In this document: in pieces, positions 1 through 4,437 of the stretch | How positions within the stretch are numbered: the first letter of the stretch is position 1 | How the letters are laid out: every line of letters starts with the position of its first letter | From: Desulfomicrobium sp. | Lineage (GTDB): Bacteria; Desulfobacterota; Desulfovibrionia; Desulfovibrionales; Desulfomicrobiaceae | Direction: 5' to 3' | Assembly (NCBI GenBank): GCA_003542385.1 | Contig: DPKT01000142.1 | Coordinates: 167 to 5,427, forward strand | DNA length: 5,261 nucleotides | Program-made: the position numbers and the translations under genes | The notes under the pieces: model-generated | What the model was told of the DNA's origin: nothing | The model's input: only the letters and a program-made list of their open reading frames with translations | Database searches by the model: none

Positions 1-637
1 CGAACCAGCCGAACCACAGCAGGGCCGTGCCGATCATGGTCATGGGCAGGTTGTGCGGCAGGAAGGAGCGCTTGCCCCAGCCCTTGCGCTTGCCGATGAC
101 CAGGGCCGCGGCAAGGGCTGCGCTGGCCGAACTCATGTGCACGACGGCTCCGCCTGCGAAGTCCAGGGCGCCCATCTTGAACATCCAGCCACCGCCCCAG
201 ACCCAGTGGCACAGCGGGGCGTACACGAACGTGCACCACAGGACGATGAAGATGAGGAAGGCCGAGAAGCGCATGCGCTCGGCAAAGGCGCCGGTGATGA
301 GTGCCGGGGTGATGATGGCGAACATGCACTGGAAGATCATGAACACCATGTGCGGCAGGTTCGTGGCGATGGACTCGTGGGGCTGCATGCCCACGCCGGA
401 CAGGGCCAGGAAGTCCAGCCCGCCGATGAGCCCGTTCAGATCCGAGCCGAAGGACAGTGAATAGCCCCAGAACATCCAGACCAGGGAAATGACGCCGATG
501 GCGGCGAAACTCTGCATCATGGTGCCGAGGGCGTTTTTGGAGCGGGTCATGCCCGCATAGAACAGGGCCAGCCCGGGGGTCATGAACATGACCAGGGCGG
601 CGCAGACGATGATAAAAGCGGTATCTGTCGGATTCAC
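1..637 (-). CDS. amtB: Ammonium channel, AmtB type (N-terminal part, cut by window edge)
   Basis: Integral inner-membrane channel that conducts ammonium/ammonia into the cell. The first 212 residues are present; the rest lies beyond base 1. The frame starts at a GTG that follows a strong GGAGGT ribosome binding site by 5 bases and opens directly with a hydrophobic segment (about residues 6-20), with no clear signal peptide. Visible family hallmarks are MTPGLALFYAGMTRSKN (residues 19-35), the outer Phe-gate pattern FQCMF (F102, F106), ITPALITGAFAERMRFSA, the HWVWGGG turn (W147), and DFAGGAVVH with D159 and the first pore histidine H167. All sit one residue below their E. coli AmtB equivalents (F103/F107, W148, D160, H168). 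The window ends just before the inner Phe gate (F215 in E. coli). It is transcribed away from a second amt gene, apparently from its own sigma-54 promoter. Family assignment is very secure; a downstream glnK partner cannot be seen. Confidence 0.95.
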   Translation of the reverse strand, partial: MNPTDTAFIIVCAALVMFMTPGLALFYAGMTRSKNALGTMMQSFAAIGVISLVWMFWGYSLSFGSDLNGLIGGLDFLALSGVGMQPHESIATNLPHMVFMIFQCMFAIITPALITGAFAERMRFSAFLIFIVLWCTFVYAPLCHWVWGGGWMFKMGALDFAGGAVVHMSSASAALAAALVIGKRKGWGKRSFLPHNLPMTMIGTALLWFGWF

Positions 638-642
638 AAAGC

Positions 643-648
643 ACCTCC
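643..648 (-). promoter_or_regulatory. Ribosome binding site fixing a GTG start
   Basis: On the minus strand GGAGGT lies 5 bases before the GTG at 637. This near-perfect anti-16S match, together with Amt homology starting right after it, decides the GTG start. An ATG at 650 overlaps this site but reads a different frame. Confidence 0.85.
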
Positions 649-665
649 ATTTTTGTCGCAATTGA

Positions 666-680
666 GCAAGGACGGTGCCA
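666..680 (-). promoter_or_regulatory. Sigma-54 (-24/-12) promoter of the left amtB
   Basis: On the minus strand the sequence reads TGGCAC-CGTCC-TTGC, an exact match to the sigma-54 core consensus TGGCAC-N5-TTGC, with the GG and GC dinucleotides 10 bases apart as required. Counting from the -12 C at 666 puts transcription start near 654, giving a leader of about 17 bases that contains just the ribosome binding site before the GTG at 637. Sigma-54 promoters need an AAA+ enhancer-binding protein. At an amt gene this is normally NtrC, so induction under nitrogen limitation is the expected behaviour (inference). Confidence 0.88.
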
Positions 681-727
681 ACGAAATAAGTTCTTTTATT
701 CCAGACAAATACAGCGAAATGAAGACG

Positions 728-745
728 CTGCGCCGAACCGCGCAG
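728..745. repeat. Inverted repeat upstream of the left sigma-54 promoter
   Basis: CTGCGC-N6-GCGCAG is a perfect 6-bp-arm inverted repeat centred about 82 bases upstream of the predicted left transcription start. Its TGCGC...GCGCA arms resemble the NtrC-type TGCAC...GTGCA layout, but the sequence and spacing are not the enteric consensus. It is a candidate enhancer site, on position and symmetry only. Confidence 0.35.
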
Positions 746-797
746 ATACAATTTCGTGCAGTCCGCAGGGCCAGATTCCTTTTTTTGTCAAACGGAC

Positions 798-819
798 TTT
801 TGAATATCCAGCTTCAAAA
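798..819. repeat. Inverted repeat A of a cluster (7-bp arms, 8-bp spacer)
   Basis: TTTTGAA-N8-TTCAAAA, perfect arms. It is centred about 154 bases upstream of the predicted left transcription start and shares its last four bases (816-819) with the next inverted repeat. Candidate protein-binding site; the function is not known. Confidence 0.4.
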
Positions 820-837
820 TGTAGAAATACACATTTT
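816..837. repeat. Inverted repeat B of a cluster (7-bp arms, 8-bp spacer)
   Basis: AAAATGT-N8-ACATTTT, perfect arms and the same 22-bp geometry as the preceding repeat, which it overlaps by AAAA. The inner TGT...ACA resembles an enhancer-type dyad, but the 8-base gap does not fit the NifA pattern TGT-N10-ACA. Confidence 0.4.
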
Positions 838-869
838 CGTCGTCGAAGGTAACCCGAAGCGCGACCTGC

Positions 870-892
870 TCCATGTCCAAACGCAACATGGA
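870..892. repeat. Inverted repeat C of a cluster (7-bp arms, 9-bp spacer)
   Basis: TCCATGT-N9-ACATGGA, perfect arms. It has ATGT/ACAT inner ends like the repeat at 816-837, with one extra base in the spacer. The shared ATGT...ACAT ends suggest a related recognition sequence, but chance is not excluded. Confidence 0.35.
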
Positions 893-1119
893 AGAAAGAG
901 GCGGCCGAAAATCCGGAAAACCAAAAGACGGGATCGGAAAATTTCCACCACCCGAGCCGGAAATCAATAAAAACCGGGAATGATCCTCGCCGGAGTGAAC
1001 AATTATGTAATACAAAAATGGAAAATGATATAATAACTCGAAATGATAGCACTAAATTCGCTAACAGCAAAAAGGTTCCCCGAAAATAGTCTAGTCCTGG
1101 TCAATAATTCTATATTTAT

Positions 1120-1129
1120 ACATTAATGT
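1120..1129. repeat. 10-bp perfect palindrome
   Basis: ACATTAATGT is fully self-complementary and centred about 140 bases upstream of the predicted start of the right amt transcript, inside the AT-rich core. Its ACAT/ATGT ends recall, in the opposite order, the ends of the inverted repeats at 816-892. Candidate activator site; short palindromes in AT-rich DNA also arise by chance. Confidence 0.3.
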
Positions 1130-1137
1130 GAATTAAA

Positions 1138-1164
1138 TCTCAAATGCCGGGAGAAAACTTGAGA
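1138..1164. repeat. Inverted repeat TCTCAA-N15-TTGAGA
   Basis: Perfect 6-bp arms with centres 21 bp apart (two helical turns), as would suit a dimer binding one DNA face. The centre lies about 114 bases upstream of the predicted right amt start, within the range used by sigma-54 enhancer-binding proteins. Function not established. Confidence 0.35.
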
Positions 1165-1238
1165 AAAAATTACAAATACCGAATGTCGATTTCGCCCCCA
1201 GCAAGGCAAAACCCATAAAACCAGACAGTTAGCCAACA

Positions 1239-1254
1239 TGGCATCCCCCATGCT
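1239..1254 (+). promoter_or_regulatory. Sigma-54 (-24/-12) promoter of the right amt-glnK operon
   Basis: TGGCAT-CCCCC-ATGCT matches the sigma-54 pattern with GG (1240-1241) and GC (1252-1253) exactly 10 bases apart. Deviations from TGGCAC-N5-TTGCA are the T in the first box and A for T and T for A around the -12 GC, so it is weaker than the facing promoter. Transcription is predicted to start near 1265, which rules out the in-frame ATG at 1255 as the start codon. Confidence 0.78.
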
Positions 1255-1283
1255 GTGTGTGGGTATCAACACTCACCCCTCAC

Positions 1284-1288
1284 GGAGG
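1284..1288 (+). promoter_or_regulatory. Ribosome binding site fixing the ATG at 1294
   Basis: GGAGG lies 5 bases before ATG 1294. The in-frame ATG at 1255 has no such site and falls inside/just after the sigma-54 promoter, upstream of the predicted transcript start. Confidence 0.85.
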
Positions 1289-1293
1289 ACATC

Positions 1294-2676
1294 ATGTACG
1301 AGACAACCACGCAGACATCGCAACTGCTCAGACCGAAAGTCTGGGCTCTGACCCTACTCCTGGCGACCATTACCCCGACCATGGCTTTCGCCGAAGGCGA
1401 GGCCCTTTCCCAGTCCAACGCCAACCTGCTGTGGACCCTGGTCGCGGCCATCCTGGTCATGTTTATGCAGGCCGGTTTCGCTCTGGTAGAAATGGGCTTT
1501 GCCCGCGCCAAGAACGCCGGCAACATCCTGATGAAGAACCTGCTCGATTTCGCGGCCGGACAGCCCGCATTTTTCCTGTTGGGCTTTGGCCTCATGTTCG
1601 GCCAGGACATTGGCGGCTTCATCGGATCAAGCGGATTCCTCCTCGCCGGGAACGATCCCGCCAGCGATGCGGGCATGTGGAACCTGACGTTCTGGTTCTT
1701 CCAATCCGTCTTCGCAGCCACCGCCGCAACCATCATCTCCGGCGGCGTTGCCGAACGGACCAAATTTTCAGCCTATATCATTGTCAGTGTAGTGGTCTCC
1801 GCCGTGATCTACCCCATCTCCGGTCACTGGGCCTGGGGCTCCCTCTGGGGCGCGGGGGATCTCGGCAAGGGCTGGCTTGAGACCATGGGCTTCATTGATT
1901 TCGCCGGCTCCACCGTGGTCCACTCCGTAGGCGGCTGGATGGCACTGGCTGGCGCACTGGTGATCGGACCGCGCATTGGCAAGTACAGCCCCGACGGAAA
2001 GGCCAAGGCCATCCCCGGTCACAACATCCCGATGGCCGGCCTTGGCGTCTTCATCCTCTGGTTCGCATGGTTCGGATTCAACTCAGGCAGCACCACCGCC
2101 GTCAACGGCACCATCGGCTACATCGCCGTCAACACCAGCCTGGCCGCCTGCATGGGGGTGCTTGGCGCCATGATCTACGCCTGGATCAAGCACGGCAAGC
2201 CGGATACTTCCATGGCCTTGAACGGCGCCCTCGCCGGCCTGGTGGCCGTCACCGCCGGATGTTACGAAGTTTCACCCGTGGGCTCTCTGGCCATCGGTTT
2301 CATGGCCGGCATCCTGGTCGTGGTCTCTCTTGAATTCATCGACCAGGTCCTCAAGATCGACGATCCGGTTGGCGCATCCTCCGTGCACGGTGTCTGCGGC
2401 ATGTTCGGCACCATCATGGTCGGCTTCTTCGCGGCCCCCGGTTACGGTTCGAACATCGGCCTGCTCTACGGCGGCGGCACCGACCTGCTGGTGACCCAGA
2501 TCATCGGCGCGGCCGCTGTCTTTGCATGGGCCTTCGGCAGCGGCCTTGCTCTCTTCTACATCCTCAAGGTGACCATCGGCATCCGCGTCACTCCAGAAGA
2601 AGAGCTCAAGGGTCTCGACATCACCGAACACGGCATGGAGTCCTATAACGGCTTCCAGATCTTCACCAACGAATAA
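1294..2676 (+). CDS. amt: Ammonium transporter (Amt), complete, with signal peptide
   Basis: Trimeric inner-membrane ammonium channel, 460 residues from the chosen start. Residues 1-33 form a typical signal peptide: a polar/basic start up to K15, a hydrophobic core WALTLLLATI, and a likely cut after AFA33. The mature protein follows the 11-helix Amt plan: MQAGFALVEMGFARAKN (58-74), the outer gate FQSVF (F136, F140), GGVAERTKFSA, W181, IDFAGSTVVH (D202, pore H210), FAWFGFNSGS (inner gate F262, S266), DDPVGASSVHGVCG (second pore H365), and a cytoplasmic tail EEELKGLDITEHGMESY that in this family packs against PII. The QAGFALVE signature places it in the larger AMT-type clade rather than the PGLALFY clade of the divergent neighbour. 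It is followed by a PII gene after 11 bases, the classic amt-glnK operon. No key residue is missing. Function is certain at family level; transport properties are inferred. Confidence 0.97.
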   Translation: MYETTTQTSQLLRPKVWALTLLLATITPTMAFAEGEALSQSNANLLWTLVAAILVMFMQAGFALVEMGFARAKNAGNILMKNLLDFAAGQPAFFLLGFGLMFGQDIGGFIGSSGFLLAGNDPASDAGMWNLTFWFFQSVFAATAATIISGGVAERTKFSAYIIVSVVVSAVIYPISGHWAWGSLWGAGDLGKGWLETMGFIDFAGSTVVHSVGGWMALAGALVIGPRIGKYSPDGKAKAIPGHNIPMAGLGVFILWFAWFGFNSGSTTAVNGTIGYIAVNTSLAACMGVLGAMIYAWIKHGKPDTSMALNGALAGLVAVTAGCYEVSPVGSLAIGFMAGILVVVSLEFIDQVLKIDDPVGASSVHGVCGMFGTIMVGFFAAPGYGSNIGLLYGGGTDLLVTQIIGAAAVFAWAFGSGLALFYILKVTIGIRVTPEEELKGLDITEHGMESYNGFQIFTNE

Positions 2677-2687
2677 GGGGGAACACC

Positions 2688-3029
2688 ATGAAACTCGTCA
2701 TCGCATATATCCGGCCCGAGAGCCTGAACGCGGTCAAGCAAGAACTGTACACCAAGAAGATCTACAACATGTCCGTCACCAACGTGCTCGGCAGCGGACG
2801 CCAGAAAGGATTTACCGAAACCTACCGCGGCGTGGTCATGGAAGTGAACCTGCTCAAGAAGGTCCGCCTGGAGATTGGAGTCAACGACGATTACGTCGAG
2901 CAGGCCGTGGAAGCCATCAGCGCCGGAGCGCGGACAGGCAAGGAAGGGGACGGCGTCATCTTTGTCCTGGAATGCGCGGCCGCAATCCGCATCCGCACCC
3001 AGGAGACCGGACCGGCCGCCATGGGCTAG
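2688..3029 (+). CDS. glnK: PII nitrogen regulatory protein (GlnK/GlnB family)
   Basis: Small cytoplasmic trimeric signal protein, 113 residues, normal length. PII proteins bind ATP/ADP and 2-oxoglutarate and, when nitrogen is ample, insert their T-loops into the cognate Amt to close it. Landmarks are MKLVIAYIRPE at the start, GSGRQKG (residues 35-41, with Q39), the T-loop apex ETYRGVVMEVN (Y46, R47), K58, the TGKEGDGVIFV block (83-93), and IRIRT with R101 and R103. Two departures stand out: position 51, the uridylylated Tyr of enteric PII, is Met; and position 90, normally Lys/Arg in the C-terminal PII signature and near the nucleotide phosphates, is Val. It therefore should not be controlled by GlnD at Tyr51 and probably senses effectors only directly. 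The ATG is preceded by AAGGGGGA, overlapping the amt stop codon, so translation is likely coupled. A NifI-like role is possible but there is no nif context here. Confidence 0.95.
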   Translation: MKLVIAYIRPESLNAVKQELYTKKIYNMSVTNVLGSGRQKGFTETYRGVVMEVNLLKKVRLEIGVNDDYVEQAVEAISAGARTGKEGDGVIFVLECAAAIRIRTQETGPAAMG

Positions 3030-3051
3030 ACAACTAACCGGAATGCCGATG

Positions 3052-3082
3052 AAAAAGGGGAGGTCTGAGGCTTCCCCTTTTT
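3052..3082. terminator. Rho-independent terminator, probably bidirectional
   Basis: AAAAAGGGGA pairs perfectly with TCCCCTTTTT (10 bp) around an 11-base loop region that can add one GT and one GC pair. The T run serves the plus-strand amt-glnK transcript, whose last stop is at 3029. The A run becomes a T run on the minus strand for the radical SAM gene, whose stop codon (3084-3082) touches the hairpin. Confidence 0.85.
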
Positions 3083-4380
3083 CATTGCAGACAGGCGAAG
3101 CCCCCGCCGGACCAGGGGCAGATGCCGCAGGGCACGGTCTGCCCGTAGCAGTCCTTCTCGAAAGTCCCCGGAAAGCCCTGCACGTGGTCGCACGGGGCCA
3201 CGCTGCAGTCACCGCAGCGAGCGAACTCCTCTTTGCGGGCCTCGTCGCGAAAACGCGTAAAGGGCTCCCCATTCCAGACCGCAACGGGGTCGTCCTGCGG
3301 GACCGATCCGAAACGGCGCTGGCGCACGCGTATCTCCTGCCCCGCGGGCCAGGCCGAATAGCTGTGCCAGAGGAAATAGCACGGCGCCAGGGCCCCGTCG
3401 CAGGCCACAAACAGGCTCGGCTCGCCGACGAAGGGGCACTCGCGCGGCTCGCGGGCCGAAATCTCCGGCAGGTCCAGGCGCACGCCCCTCTGCCGGGCCA
3501 TCTCGGCGGCGCGGGCAAAGGACTCGCGCACCCGCTCCATCCTGTCGAAATCAACGCGCATGACGTTGGGCAGGCTGAACTGCAGACCCCGGCGCTGGGC
3601 CTCCTCCTTCATGGCCAGGATGATGTCCACCTGGCGTTGCTGCTGCGGTGTGCGGAACACGGCGTAGAAGGCCTGGTACGAGTGCGAGACGTCCAGCCCT
3701 TCGGCATCGAAGACCTTTTCCCACTCGTGATAGAAATCCAGGCAGCGCCGGGACACGGACACGTATAGGCTCTGGTCCGCATCGGCCGGGTTGTAGGGCA
3801 GGACGTGGGAAACGATGACAAATTCGGCATCACGGTCCGCGCACCAGGCCACCATGTCCGGCAGCGCGGCATGGGTCTGGGCGTTGACCACGGTCTGGGC
3901 ACCCAGGGACAGGGGGCGGGACCCCGGACGTGCGGCGGCTTCGCGCATCATGGCGAAAGCGCGGGCCACGCGGCCGAGCTCCGAGCCCGCCCTGAACCGC
4001 CCGAGCTCGTCCGGGTCCGGCGAGTCCACGGAAAAGCAGATGCGGTCGAGGCCTGCGCCCATGAGCCGGTCGGCCAGAAGCGGCGTCAGCAGCATCCCGT
4101 TGGACTGGAATCCGATGGAACAGTCCTGCGGAACCCTGGCCCTGGCGAAGGCGATGAACGACGCCAACTCCGGGTGGAGCATGGATTCACCCACACCATT
4201 CATGTTCAGGGTGTCGAGGTGGGGAAAAACCGGGTCCAGGGCCTCGAAGGTCCGGCGGTCCATGAGAGCGTCGGCGCACTCCCAGCCGGTCGAGTGCTTG
4301 ACGCACATGGCGCAGCGCAGGTTGCACAGGGTTGCGAGCTCCACGTAGAGCTTGCGGGGGGCGGATAACGTCGGTTGCAT
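3082..4380 (-). CDS. Radical SAM protein with C-terminal SPASM-type cysteine cluster
   Basis: Predicted cytoplasmic iron-sulfur enzyme, 432 residues from ATG 4380. The N-terminal radical SAM domain carries the CxxxCxxC motif CNLRCAMC (C19, C23, C26), which binds the SAM-cleaving 4Fe-4S cluster, followed by NMNGVGES (59-66, the GGE-like SAM contact), FQSNGMLL (91-98) and CFSVDSPDPDELGRFR (115-130). The last ~120 residues hold ten cysteines (315, 327, 334, 389, 392, 397, 411, 418, 421, 430), including CGDC, PCD and PCGICPW, the layout of a SPASM domain with auxiliary Fe-S clusters. SPASM enzymes usually modify peptides or mature metalloenzymes; the substrate is unknown and no small peptide gene is visible nearby. 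An in-frame GTG at 4431 would add 17 residues and sit 6 bases after the upstream gene's stop. Neither start has a strong ribosome binding site; ATG 4380 places the motif at the usual distance from the N-terminus. It lies behind the MocR-like gene and probably shares its transcript. Confidence 0.88.
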   Translation of the reverse strand: MQPTLSAPRKLYVELATLCNLRCAMCVKHSTGWECADALMDRRTFEALDPVFPHLDTLNMNGVGESMLHPELASFIAFARARVPQDCSIGFQSNGMLLTPLLADRLMGAGLDRICFSVDSPDPDELGRFRAGSELGRVARAFAMMREAAARPGSRPLSLGAQTVVNAQTHAALPDMVAWCADRDAEFVIVSHVLPYNPADADQSLYVSVSRRCLDFYHEWEKVFDAEGLDVSHSYQAFYAVFRTPQQQRQVDIILAMKEEAQRRGLQFSLPNVMRVDFDRMERVRESFARAAEMARQRGVRLDLPEISAREPRECPFVGEPSLFVACDGALAPCYFLWHSYSAWPAGQEIRVRQRRFGSVPQDDPVAVWNGEPFTRFRDEARKEEFARCGDCSVAPCDHVQGFPGTFEKDCYGQTVPCGICPWSGGGFACLQ

Positions 4381-4437
4381 GGGAGCTTCATTGAACACCG
4401 TCGGGGCAGCGTCAATAGCCCAAAATGACACAGGTGC

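Larger units (their letters stand above)
638..1293. other. Divergent intergenic control region between two amt genes
   Basis: About 650 bases lie between the GTG of the left amt and the ATG of the right amt. No convincing coding sequence was found: the open frames here are short, overlap the promoter elements, and give low-complexity or Arg/Lys-rich products unlike known proteins. The region holds an outward-facing sigma-54 promoter at each end, a markedly AT-rich core at about 985-1180 and several short inverted repeats (listed separately). No tRNA and no convincing small-RNA gene was recognised. A run of seven T at 780-786 lacks a good preceding stem. Confidence 0.8.

Noticed and set aside
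643..650. ATG at 650 on the minus strand as an alternative amt start
   Set aside because: It is out of frame with the Amt sequence, overlaps the ribosome binding site and would be only four bases into the predicted transcript.
820..833. NifA-type upstream activator site (TGT-N10-ACA)
   Set aside because: The TGT...ACA gaps here are 8 (820-833) and 9 (874-888) bases, not 10, and no nif gene is visible.
653..970. Open frame of 105 codons, plus strand, in the intergenic region
   Set aside because: It begins with TTG, runs through the left sigma-54 promoter, has an Arg/Lys-rich tail and resembles no known protein.
961..974. Possible IHF site in AAATCAATAAAAAC
   Set aside because: It has the WATCAA half but lacks the TTR at the required distance; no full IHF match was found by eye in the intergenic region.
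1029..1034. TATAAT as a sigma-70 -10 box
   Set aside because: No acceptable -35 element 16-18 bases upstream, and it lies in AT-rich DNA where such hexamers are expected by chance.
696..1070. Open frame of 124 codons, minus strand, upstream of the left amt
   Set aside because: No good ribosome binding site, no recognisable protein, and it spans the inverted-repeat cluster and AT-rich core. Most likely a chance frame.
2643..3554. Long minus-strand frame opposite glnK and the radical SAM gene's 3' end
   Set aside because: It crosses the terminator, overlaps two well-supported genes and has a composition typical of a high-GC shadow frame.
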